Assembly (NCBI GenBank): GCA_024291935.2
Contig: CM044312.1
Span: 933,501-997,500 of the forward strand
Direction: 5' to 3'
From: Okapia johnstoni
Taxonomy: Eukaryota; Chordata; Mammalia; Artiodactyla; Giraffidae
DNA: 64,000 bases
The translations under genes were made by a program, and so were the position numbers. The notes under the pieces are model-generated. The model made no database searches and was not told the DNA's origin. It saw only the letters and a program-made list of their open reading frames with translations. Position 1 is the stretch's first letter; each line of letters opens with the position of its first letter. Positions 11,549 to 21,700 of the stretch are shown piece after piece.

Positions 11549-13767
11549 TACAGCGCCAGCACGGAGTAGGCTGTTTGTGGAGGGCAGAGCTGCCCCTTGG
11601 CTCCAAGGCCAGTATGTGTCCAGCCTGGCCTGGGAGGAACTGTGCCCCTTTTGATCTTTGTCTCTCAAAGTGGCGGCAGCTGCACAGGACCCAGGTGAAC
11701 GGCACGCTCTGCGTGAAAGCGGGAAACAGGAGCTGCTGCGACGCGAGGCTCCGGTGGTCCCCAGGACCCTGGTTTCACCCAGAGACGAGCCCTGCCTTCC
11801 CAGGGCTGCCCAAGACCTCACACCCTCGGTCTGCGTCAGCCCAGGCTGCCGAGTGATGAGTATGACAAGCGCGGGCCATCTTTCAGTCCTGAGGCTGGAC
11901 GCCTCGGATCCAGGGGTGCGCTGCTTTGTACTAGAGCACCGGCCGCTCCTGCTTTGAGCTCACTTCCGAGGGGTGGATTCAAACTTCTTCTCAAAGCCAG
12001 TCCACAGGCCCCGTGCCCGGTACTCCTGCTTGGGTGGGAGGGGCCCAGATAGGTGGATCCACTCTGAACTCTCAGACACGCGAGGCCCCGGACCGGCAGG
12101 CCCGGAGAGCCTGCCTGCCCCCACCCAACGGCCAAAGGGATGCTCTTACCCACCGACTCGGCTGCCCAGTAGCCGCAGCTCCGGGGGGTCTTGGCCAAAC
12201 CCACTCAAGGCTTGTCCAGCTCGTCTGTTTGGTCGAAGCTGCCCATCCAGGTGTGTGGGTGAATGGCGCTTGGTGAGAGATTCTGTAATATGGGAGGGAA
12301 TACGTGTTCCACTGAGGCCCCTGAAAAGTGCTGCTATCCAGGAGCCCCCACAGCGGCTGTCAGTGGCTGACCCAGGGTCTCACACGTACATCTCCTGAGA
12401 GCGGCCGGAGCGGTGGCCGAGGGGGCAGCTCAGAGCCCTGGGGGCCCCGGCGTGGCTTTGCCTCACCCTGGCCGAGCCCACCTCCTGCATCTCCATCCGT
12501 GACGCGGGGGTGGCCCTGGCGGTTCCCGGTGATCGCGACGCTTTGGCCATGTCTTTGCCAAGCTACGTGAGAACGGCTGTGTCCCAGATGTGAGCCCGGT
12601 GACCGTGGGGGAGATGGCGCAGATGAGAACAGAGAGCTGTTTACTCAGGCCGTGTTGGCTGAGTCAGTTTAGTCATCAAATGTTGCGAAAATGTTTGTAC
12701 GTCTCTGGGCCTGGAAGATGCTGAAGTGTCATCTCTGCCTTCCTCTTTGCTGCAAACCCGAGGAGCCAAGAGTCACTGCAAAGGGAACCACTCTCCCTGC
12801 AGTGCACCTGTTACTGGCCGTGGATCCTCGTTAAGGACTGTGCTGTGCTTTCCTGGAACAAACGTTAAGGGTGCGTTCCCTGTTCACCCGCGGTATACCA
12901 CGCTGAGTGCCAGAGACACAGAGGTGAGCAGCAGTGCCCCTGTGCCCAAGGAGCTAACTCACTGCTCCCCAGGGGGTCTTCCCGAGCACCTGTTCCGTGC
13001 CCGATGCTGTCAGGCAGCTGCACGGCTCACAGTGCGGACCAGCGGGCACAGCGGGGGCGGCGTGGCTGCTATGGGTGGGGACCGCCGAGGCCAGGCCCGC
13101 AGCCCCCCTCTGGCCAGTGCTGGCTTCCAGGCCAGGCGGTGCACACACACTCGGACTCGGAGACCCCCGATCACGTCCCCACATGGGCACACCCTTCACC
13201 CTGGAGCGACCTCGGCGTCTCAGAGAAGGCGACGAGGCGCTGAAGCCCAGGAAGGGGATCGCCATGGGCGGGCGGGCCCACCCCGCTGTCCCAGCCCACG
13301 GGCTGAAGGTGCCACATCCATCTTCACCCATTGTGGTCCCTGGGGACCTGGGTGACAAGGTCGCATCTGCTCTCGTGTCTCCCACATCCACCCTTTAAGC
13401 CAACGGCAGCGTTCGCACAAGTTTCAGCAGCGGAAACCTTTCTTCAGAGAGATGTTTTCCAGGAATTCCAGTGCACGATGGATCTCAAGGCAGAGCGAGG
13501 GTCTAGGAAGGGGTTCAGCCCCCAAGCCCTGGGCGGGACGCATTCTGCAGCCATGGATCCAGAAGACAGCGCACCTGAGCCAGTCTGCACCAGGAGCCTG
13601 CACCTTCAACTTCTTCCTGCAATGCATGGAAATTCAGAGATGGATAGAGGGGGAGATGAAAAATACAGTTCTCTATATTATATATTTGAAGTTGGAGAAA
13701 TGACTTTTTATATTACTTTTAAGTCATTTTGGCAGTACGGGTAAATTAGGAACCCACTCTACTTAAA
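10499..13767. other. GC-rich noncoding region
   Basis: No gene recognised. A (CA)n tract lies at 11500-11541. Around 12895-12965, GAGTGCCAGAGACACAGAGG and GTGCCCAAGGAGCTAACTC weakly resemble an L2 segment. The rest is unassigned. Confidence 0.45.
11500..11541. repeat. (CA)n microsatellite
   Basis: Uninterrupted CA dinucleotides followed by TATACACATACA. No SINE sequence touches it. Confidence 0.97.
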
Positions 13768-13979
13768 ACTCATTAGAAAAGACCCTTATGCTGGGAAAGA
13801 TTGAAGGCAGGAGGAGGAGACAACGGAGAAGGAGATGGTTGGATGGCATCACTGACTCAATGGACGTGAGTTTGAGCAAGCTCTGGGGGATAGTGAAGGA
13901 CAGGGAAGCCTGACGTGCTACAATCCATGGGGTCGCAAAGAGTTGGACACAACTGAGCGACTGAACAACAGAAACAAAT
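13768..13979 (+). mobile_element. BovB LINE 3' end, sense
   Basis: Sense BovB 3' sequence: TTAGAAAAGACCCTTATGCTG, GGAAAGATTGAAGGCAGGAG, GATGGTTGGATGGCATCACTG, and the terminal GACACAACTGAGCGACTGAA. The element is 5'-truncated, as expected for target-primed reverse transcription. Confidence 0.93.
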
Positions 13980-15261
13980 ATTATATTTAATGAAGCTTCT
14001 ACTCCAAAAGACTCGTGAATCCAGGTGATTACTGACCTCCCAGCTTTGAAGTCTCCTCCTCCTTGTTTATTTTCACTTCCCAGAGTTACCGCCTGGATCT
14101 CCAAGGCTGGGGAGCGCTCAGAATCTCCTGTCCAGCGCGCCCAGCCCCCACCGACGGGCCCCCCGCCAGGCCGAGCTGACCCCCTGAGGAAGTCCCCGGG
14201 GCAGAGCAGCGACCCAGGCACCACTGCTCCCAGCTCGTGGGAAGGAGGTCTCTGGGCTGGGGTCCCGGGCTTTGGGAATTCATTCCCCCTTTGTTCGCAT
14301 TTCATTAACCTCATATGAGAAGCAGGTGAAAGCAATTTATGCAAATCCTCTTTTCAGTCGTGTCAGACTTTTACCTTTTGATAACAGGCAGCCCGCCCGA
14401 GGTGGGGCCCGCAGACCAGCACATTTTGAGGCCCAGTTTAAAATTTGAGCTCCCTTCCCCCACCACTTCAAAGGCTTCCCTGAGGAGAAGATAAGAGTGT
14501 AATCCCTTAGTTCGGTACAAATGTTTAAGACTGTGTGTTTCTAAAATCCAATTTAAGTTAGCCTTGAATTTAAAGCCGTTTTGTCGGCTGAACCGAGAGA
14601 CACCTTGAGACTCGTATAACGGACAGCAGGTACGGCCTCTGTCCCCTCACTGACCCCACCAGGACACGCCGGGAAGACGGACCAGAGGCAAGGGTCACGA
14701 CTTTAGAAAGCAACAGCCCTTGTCTCTCTTCAGCAGAGACTTGGCTAAGCGTCCCTCCCTGGGGCTTGAGGACTCTGACAGTATAATAGCCGCCTGGCTC
14801 TCAGACACGCCTGGGCCGACCTTGGCATCGTCAGAAGGTCACTGGACACAGACAGGCGGGTGCGGACCGGCACCCTCGCTCCTCGGGTAGGTTGGCTCTG
14901 CCCATCATCGCCTGGGCCCCAGGGGTCCCAGCCACCCGCGCCTCACAGGACTTCACCAGGGTACACTCCATGGGCGCCCGCGGGGTTCCAGGCACCTCAC
15001 GGGAGCTGGTGTGAGGCTTAGGCGTAGACAGTGAGGCAGGACGGGCTGGAGCTCAGCTGGGCAGAGGCCCCAGCTCTGGAAGGCACAACCACTCCCAGAG
15101 ACCCAGGACACAGCCCCAAGGGTGTGGGGTCTGACCCAGGGGTTTGCTGGACTGGACGAGGCAGAGGCCGGGCAGTGAGCCCGGCCTGGGGCCCCAGCAG
15201 AGCACCCCCCTTCACGCTTGTTCACCCACCTCTGGAGATATCGTCAGGAGTGTAGCATTCC
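13980..15261. other. Mixed noncoding region
   Basis: No gene. AT-rich unique sequence at 14290-14600 lies between GC-rich parts. Nothing further recognised. Confidence 0.45.
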
Positions 15262-16043
15262 TAGAAGCTCGGTAGATTTTTTTTTTCCCACTATCATGTC
15301 CTTTTTCTCTAAATTGTAACAAAATATACATAACCTAAAAGTTACTGTTGTAACCATTTTCAGCTACAGCTCAGTAGTATCGGGGACATTCACATTGCTG
15401 TCACTTTGGTGGGCCACCATCACCTCCAGGATTCTCCACCTCTCAGAACTGTAGCTCTGTCCCATGTGTCACGGACTCTCCATGACCTACCCAGCCCCTG
15501 GCCCCCACCCTTCCAAAGCTCCTCCTATGAGTAGAATCGTTCAATATTTGTCCTCCTGTGATGGGCTCATTTCACTGAGCATAATGTCCTCAAGGTTCAT
15601 CCATGGTGTGGCAGGTGACACAATTTCCTTCATTTTTAAGACTCAGTAGTATTCCGTGGAGCTGACTCATTGGAAAAGACCCTGATGCTGAGAAAGATTG
15701 AGGGCAAGAGGAGAAGAGGGTGGCAGAGGATGAGATGGTTGGATGGCGTCACTGACTCAATGGACATGAATCTGAGCAAACTCCAAGAGATGGTAAAGGA
15801 CAGGGAAGCCTGGTGTGCTGCAGTCCATGGGGTCAAAAACAGTCAGACATGACTTAGTGACTGAACCACAGTAACAATGAATACCTTGTGGTCTGTGTGT
15901 CCATCCTCTGTAAATGGACCCTTGATCTGCTTTCATCTTCCAGATGCTGTGAACACAGGTCCTTGGGTCTGTTTGGGTCCTGGTTTTCAGTTGTCCACGG
16001 CATATAAGGAGGGTGGAATCGCTGCAGCATGTGGTAATTCCAG
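15262..16043 (-). mobile_element. L1 LINE 3' fragment, antisense, interrupted by BovB
   Basis: The + strand follows the reverse-complemented L1 3' region in order: CAGTAGTATCGGGGACATTC, TTTCACTGAGCATAATGTCC, AAGGTTCATCCATGGTGTGG and AGTATTCCGTGG. Beyond the inserted BovB it resumes with TTGTGGTCTGTGTGTCCATC, a GGAATCGCTGCAGCATGTGG block and GTAATTC. One L1 copy is thus split by the younger BovB at 15659-15883. Confidence 0.8.
15659..15883 (+). mobile_element. BovB LINE 3' end inserted in L1
   Basis: Sense BovB 3' end beginning GAGCTGACTCATTGGAAAAG and ending GTGACTGAACCACAGTAAC. It includes GGTTGGATGGCGTCACTGAC. L1 sequence continues on both sides, which fixes the order of insertion. Confidence 0.92.
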
Positions 16044-16257
16044 GGCTTCCCTGCTGGCTCAGATGGTAAAGAATTTGCCTGCAATGCAGGAGACTCAGTT
16101 TCGATCCCTGGGTCGGGAAGGTCCCCTGGAGAAGGGAATGGCTACCGACTCCAGTATTCTTGCCTGGAGAATCCCATGGACAGAGGAGCCTGGTGGGCCA
16201 CAGTCCACGGGGTTGCAAAGAGTTGGATGTGACTGAGCGACTAACAGCAACAGCAGT
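16044..16257 (+). mobile_element. Bov-tA SINE
   Basis: Sense orientation. The tRNA-like head is GGCTTCCCTGCTGGCTCAGA then TGGTAAAGAATTTGCCTGC. The B-box region TTTCGATCCCTGGGTCGGG is present, and the 3' end is GTGACTGAGCGACTAACAG. Confidence 0.93.
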
Positions 16258-16292
16258 AAAACCTTATTTTCTTTGGAATCGTAACTGTAATT

Positions 16293-16506
16293 GGACTTTC
16301 CTGGTAACTCAGTAGTAAAGAATCTGACTGCAATACAGGAGACTCAGGTTCGATCCCTAGGTCAGGAAGATCTCCTGGAGAAGGAAGTGTCAACCCACTC
16401 CAGTATTATTGCCTGGGAAATTCCATGAACAGAAGAGCCTGACAGACTACAATCCACTTGGTCGCAAACAGTCAGACATCAGTTAGTGACTAAAGAGCAA
16501 TGAAAC
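16293..16506 (+). mobile_element. Bov-tA SINE, older copy
   Basis: Sense Bov-tA starting GGACTTTCCTGGTAACTCAG, with B box GTTCGATCCCTAGGTCAGG and end CAGTTAGTGACTAAAGAG. It is more diverged than its neighbour at 16044. TTTTCTTTGGAATC occurs on both sides (16267-16280 and 16511-16524), a likely imperfectly placed target-site duplication. Confidence 0.9.
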
Positions 16507-17040
16507 ATTGTTTTCTTTGGAATCCTAAAAAAAAAAAAGGTTTTTGAAAAGTCAGTTTGTTTCTGTATAATATATGGAAAAAACAAGTAACTTTTAGGTA
16601 AAAGGGTTTGTTACAGTTCAGGTTGGTACATGTTTAAAAAACTATGTTATAAAATTTATTTACTATCCTTTAATATTGATAATATATATAAAGCTAAATT
16701 TTGACTACCCTGATAAACACATGTTGCATACTTTTAAATTGGATTTAAATTAATTATGTAAAAAAGCATTATTTGTGAAAGTAAACTTAACAATAATATA
16801 TCATGCTTAGTTTGGAAACCAAATACCTATTTAACATGTAAATTAAAATTTAAATAGGTGTTATAACGATAATAGACCAAAAAAATGCTTTAATGAACCG
16901 ACATTTGAACATTCTTTTTTTCAATTAAAAATGGTTTGTTTTTATAATTTCAGTTTTTAAAATGAAGTCTCAGGCCACTATTGGTAAGCAAGTCTTTGCA
17001 AATAAACACATTTCAGTTGTGAGTGGTCTAAATTCTTTCC
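16507..17040. other. AT-rich noncoding stretch
   Basis: Very AT-rich, with TAATATATATAAAG and many TTAAAT motifs. A poly-A run at 16528-16539 follows the SINE. No gene or classifiable repeat was recognised. Confidence 0.5.
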
Positions 17041-19777
17041 AGGTTGGACACCCCCCCCCCCGCCACCGGGAGCCTCAGCTCTGACATTGACTCTGGAGTG
17101 CGGAGTAAGATGGGAGGGGGGTCCTCGGGAGCTGGCCACCCCCAGCTGGCGACTCGCAGGCTGACTCAGAGCTGTCTCCCCAGGGCCCACCCTTGGCCAG
17201 GCCTGCAGGCCCCTCAGCAGAAAAGCTGAAAGTTTAGAGCATGTACCACGTGGACCTTCCATGCTGCTGCGGCGGTCAAGGCTGAGATGGACTGTCTGAG
17301 CCAGGATGCCCGGTGCAGGATGGCGTGTGCTGGGGCTAGAGCCGGGGAGCCGGGCAGCAGCACTGGAGGGACAAAGGGTTTGGGCACGTGCGTGGCAGGA
17401 TGGATGGGGTTAGGAGGGCAGAGTCAGGGTGCCGTCTGGGACGCGAGCCACAGACCGAGAGGGGCTGGGCGGGGGCGCCCAGCTCTGTGGGGCCCGGCCC
17501 AGGACTCCAGGGGAGACGTCCGGCCAGTGCAGACTGAGGCCAGAGCTGGAGGCAGAGCTCCAGGAGCTCAAGTGCTGGAGGTCAGCGACGGAGCCCGGGC
17601 TCTGCCCGCTAACGGGGGCCCAGCCCAGGCACAGCTCGGCGCGCCCTCCCCAGCTGGATCCAGTGAGCCCTCCGTCAGGGAGGGTCCCTGAGCCCTGCCC
17701 ACTCCCGCCTGAACTTCTCCCCGCCCGTTAACCATGACTCAGGGACCGTCTGCATCACAGACCAGCCTGAGGTCTACAGCTCCCTGCAGTGTAGACAGAG
17801 TGTGACTCACCGTGTCTGGCAATGCAGCTGACAGGTGGGATGCGGATGGCATTCGTGTCTGCGGCTGCTCCCTGAGCACTGGCCCTGCACAGGAGCCCCC
17901 GTCCACTGCCTGTTCCTGCCTCTTCTTGTGGGACAAGCCCACGGACTCCAGGGGGTGACCCCCAGCAGAAGCAGCCGACCCCAGAGGGCCCCTCACAGGG
18001 TCACAGGCATACATCCTGCAAAAAGCCCAGACCCAATAACCCGCACGAGCAGTCAATGGGGCAGACCTGCCCCCGGCTCCCCCTCTCAGCCCCCGTGGTC
18101 CCCGAGCTGCCCCTCCGCATGCGATGGGAGGGCCAGGGTCCCCCTGCGCCCCCTCCTGCAGAGCCAGCGTCCGTGTCTCTACCCCCACGTCTTGTCCAGT
18201 CTGACCCGTCCCTTCCCACGGCCACATCCTGAGCCCCCAGATGCCAGCAGCTGAGGGGGCTCTGCACACAAGCTCCCTGGACCCCCCGATGAGGGACGCC
18301 TTCCTGTTACTCCGCTGAGGGCCCGGCCGGGGGTCATTGTGAGCTCAGAGGCCACAGCTGCTTCCTGTCTCAGCCTCCTTGAGGACCCCACGCAGGCGGA
18401 CCCCAAGGACAGGCAGAGCGGGGCCCTGGTGTCCAGAGCTCCTCACCTCACGGCCTCCCTGAGCCAAATCTCCCTGGACTTCAGGAAGAAGGGGGTCGGT
18501 GTGCCGCCCGCATGACCCAGGAGGGGCTGGAGGAGTGGCTGCAGGCCTCCAGGGCCACTGGGCCCACGAGCAGGACAGCACCCTCCGCAGCCGGAGCGAA
18601 GCTGGGGATGGGGCTGACCCTGCGGTCGGGGGCCTCCCGCCCAGGATGTCCCCCTGGTCTTCTGGGCCTTGGGGCCGAGCTGTTCTACGTGTGTGTGGAC
18701 CTGACAAGGGTGAGGGCCCCCCAAGACCTCCCTGCAGCCATGGGGCCCGAGACGCAGGCCCGGGGGCTGTGGCCGGTGGAGCCCAGCCCATGGGGGACCC
18801 TGGCAGGAGTGGGGGGCCTGTGACCCGAGCTCCTGGCATGGGCCGGCCTCTCGAGAGACACCAGAGGGGCGTCGGGAGGGCAGGGTCACCAGCTGCCGCC
18901 ACGGCTGCCCCTCAGAGACGTGTGTTCTCCGTGGCCCAGTGACCTTTGACCTGTACACTTGAGGAGGCCAGAAAGTGCACACATTAGTTTGGGCAGGAGA
19001 ACGCGTCTGTCCTGAGGGCGGTGACTGCCAAGTGTGGGGAGGGGGGTCTGCCTGGGCTGCATGCCCATCTTGGGCCTCACCTCGGAGGTCAGTGCGGCCT
19101 GGCCCGGAGCTGGGCAGCTTGGGTGAAGGGGCGGGGGTGGGAGGACAGCCACCGCTCCCTCGAGGGGACCCCGAGGCAGTCAGGCCACATGTCCACCGAC
19201 AGACGCATGGCCGCGGGGGCCGGCCCAGACTCAAGATGGCCCAGTAGGCCGCGGTCCCGGGCATCTGCTCCAGAAAGCTTGTCCCCGCCTGTGACGCGGC
19301 CCTGGGGCAGGGGGGCCCGGGTGGGACCCAGACCTCAGTGGATGGCTGTGCCCCGAGGGCCTCGGGGGGATCCTGGCGCGTCACCCCGTGAAGCTGAGTC
19401 TCGGCCACCTTCGCCCACGCTCTCTGACCCCGGCATCTTGCCCTCGAGGGTCACACTGGGCTTGTGCACCGTGAGTCGTGGGAGCTGATATTCTCAAAAA
19501 CATCCAACAGAATAGTTTCTGGTTTTGGTCATCTTTTCTTACTTAATTTTCTTCTGCGGGCTTTTCAAACCAAGGACACTTCTTGGGCTGAGAGGGAGTT
19601 GCATATTAGAAGGTTTAAATGTCAGATAACTACGTAAAGCATTTTCGTTTAGGAATCGCAGCACTAACGTCCCTTCAGGAATTCGGGTTGACTATGACTG
19701 TGCGTTTTCAGCCAGCTGTGTGCATCACAAAATCACTCAGTAAATAGCCACGTGCTGGAGATGTTTCTTTCTCTTCC
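17041..19777. other. GC-rich noncoding region
   Basis: No gene recognised. A minus-strand open frame of 321 codons at 18443-19408 is Pro/Gly/Arg/Ser-rich. It shows no domain, signal peptide or splice-consistent structure, so I treat it as compositional. Confidence 0.45.
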
Positions 19778-19914
19778 TGTTCCCCAGAGATCCTGTGACA
19801 AAGTGCACAGACCAGACGACTTAAACAAAGACAGAGCCTGCTTCTCTCACAGTCCTGGGGGCGGTTTGCGATGCAGGTGTCAGCTGGGCCAGGCGCGCTC
19901 TGAAAGCTCTAGAA

Positions 19915-20377
19915 GATGACTATCTGGGGCTGTTTGTTTTTGTGGTGAGAACGCTTAAGGCCTACTCTCTTGGCAAGTTTCAGGTTTTTAATACAGTGTT
20001 ATTAACTTTACCATACTGTACATTAGTTCTCAGAACTTAATCATCTGGTGACTGAGATTCATCCCTATCGACAGGCAGCTGCCGCTCCCAGCCCACCCTC
20101 AACAGCCACGATATTCTATTTCTCCAAGGTTAACTGTTTTAGAGTCTGCATAGAAAAGTGACCCTCTGGCAGCCATCTTTGGCTTATCTCACTTCCAATA
20201 ATGCTCTCAGTCTATCTGTGTCCTTGCAGATGGCATTATTTCGTTCCTTGTTATGGCTGAGTAATATTCCATCATGTATGTGTGTGTGCATCTTCTTCAT
20301 CCATTCCTCTGCCGATGGACACTTCAGTTGCCTCCATATCCTGGCTATGGTGAATAGTGCTGCAGTGAACATAGGGA

Positions 20378-20428
<51 letters not shown>

Positions 20429-20995
20429 ATAGTCCCTTCAGTCATGCCCGACTTGTGACCCTAAGGACCATAACCCTCCAGGCTCCTCTGTCCACGAGAT
20501 CTCCAGGCAAGACTACTGGAGTGGGTTGTCATGCCCTCCTTCAGGGGATCTTCCCGACCCAGAGATGGAACATGCCTCTCCTGTATTGCAGGCACATTCT
20601 TTACCACTGAGGCCCCAGGGAAGCCCAGGGATGCATGTATCTTTTCAAATTAGTTTTTTTTTGTTTCCCTCGGATGTATACCCATGAGTGGAATTGCTGG
20701 CTCATATGGTGGACCTATTTCTCACTTCTCAAGGAATCTATCCTGTCCTTCATAGAGGCTGCACCAGCTTACGTCCCCACAGCAGTGCAGGAGGCTCCCT
20801 TTTCTCCACAGCCGCGCCGGCACTTGCTACTTCATATCATTAGAACAAAGCCATTCTGACAGGTGGAAGCGCTACCTCGTGGCAGTTTTGATCTGCATTT
20901 CCCTGGTGACTGGTGGTGAGCATCCTGTGGGCCATCTGTGCGTCTCCTTTGGAGCCGTGTCTGCTCAGCTGGCTCCTTCCTCATCTCTCGGGTTC
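19915..20995 (-). mobile_element. L1 LINE 3' fragment, antisense, interrupted by SINE
   Basis: The + strand follows reverse-complemented L1 3' sequence: GAGAACGCTTAAGGCCTACTC, ACCATACTGTACATTAGTTC, GCTGAGTAATATTCCATCATG, ATAGTGCTGCAGTGAACATAG. After the SINE come GGATGTATACCCATGAGTGG, AATTGCTGGCTCATATGGTGG and GATCTGCATTTCCCTGGTGAC (end of ORF2). It is only a 3' fragment, inserted in the older MLT1. Confidence 0.85.
20380..20628 (-). mobile_element. (GT)n-tailed Bov-tA SINE nested in L1
   Basis: A (GT)n tract at 20380-20427 runs directly into antisense Bov-tA, from TCAGTCATGCCCGACTTGTG to the reversed head GGCCCCAGGGAAGCC. AGGGATGC occurs at 20373-20380 and again at 20628-20635, consistent with a target-site duplication within the L1. 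Confidence 0.9.
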
Positions 20996-21194
20996 TAGGT
21001 GCTCCTGACCATCCTTGGTACTCCCCTCGTCCACTGCCTCCGTCAGCGCTTGTGCCTGTCTTCAAACAGTGCAGCTTCTTGTAAGAACAGCAGTCATATT
21101 GGATTAGGGCCACCCTTTGACCTGACCCTAACTGAGTACATTTGCAGCAATCTCATTTCCAACAGGGCCACATTCTATGGTGCTGGTACGTCTA

Positions 21195-21481
21195 GGTCCA
21201 TCCAGGTTGCTGCAACAACAACAACAAACTAGACTGCGTGGTTTAAACATCAGACATTCATTTCTCACAGTTTGGAGGCTGGAAGTCTGAGATCTCGTTG
21301 CTAGCAGATTTGATGGCTGCCCGGGGCCGGGTTGCTGGGTTACAGTCGCCTGTCTTCTCACTGTGTCCTCTGGGGGGGAGAGCGAGGGAACTCTCGGGGG
21401 TCTCCTCCTCCAGGGCACTGACCCCATCACCTCCCAAAGGCACCACCTCCAAACACCTTCCCAGAGGTGGGGATTTCACCA
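21195..21481 (-). mobile_element. Second MLT1-like LTR fragment
   Basis: CAACAACAACAACAAACTAG is followed by GTGGTTTAAACATCAGACATT and TTCTCACAGTTTGGAGGCTGG, then AAGTCTGAGATC. A later part reads TTCTCACTGTGTCCTCTGGG. This is the same end of an antisense MLT1-like LTR as seen at 19778, so it is a second copy. Confidence 0.5.
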
Positions 21482-21564
21482 GATGCGTCCAGGGGGACAG
21501 GCTCGGTTCATAACTTGGGAGCCGGGACGCCAGCATTTCTTGTTCTGGAGACGACAGAGCTGAG

Positions 21565-21700
21565 CCCCGACTCTGCCTGGAGTGCCGTCCACTTCCCCAC
21601 GAGACAGACCTCGCTGACCTGACTCTGCCTGGGGTGCCGTCCACTTCCCCACAAGACAGACCTCGCTGATAGTGCACGCTGACAGACAGTACACGCTGAT
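21565..21700. repeat. 52-bp tandem duplication
   Basis: GACTCTGCCTGG recurs at 21569 and 21621, and both units contain GTGCCGTCCACTTCCCCAC and AGACAGACCTCGCTGA with few changes. A smaller ACGCTGA-ending duplication follows to about 21700. Confidence 0.9.

Larger units (their letters stand above)
19778..21187 (-). mobile_element. MLT1-type LTR, antisense, split by an L1
   Basis: At 19778-19905 the + strand resembles the reverse-complemented MLT1 3' half (GACAAAGTGCACAGACCAGA then CGACTTAAACAAAGAC, then TTCTCTCACAGTCCTGGGGG). The other half resumes after the L1, at about 20996: GTGCTCCTGACCATCCTTGG, CTTCTTGTAAGAACAGCAG, TCATATTGGATTAGGGCCAC, and an ACAGGGCCACATTCTATGG block. The two halves are in the right order for one copy interrupted by the intervening L1. 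MLT1 is the LTR of old MaLR (ERVL-type) retroelements. No viral gene is present. Confidence 0.6.

Noticed and set aside
18443..19408. 321-codon minus-strand open frame, the longest in the window
   Set aside because: Low-complexity Pro/Gly/Ser composition with no recognisable domain or splice structure, in a GC-rich region. Probably chance.
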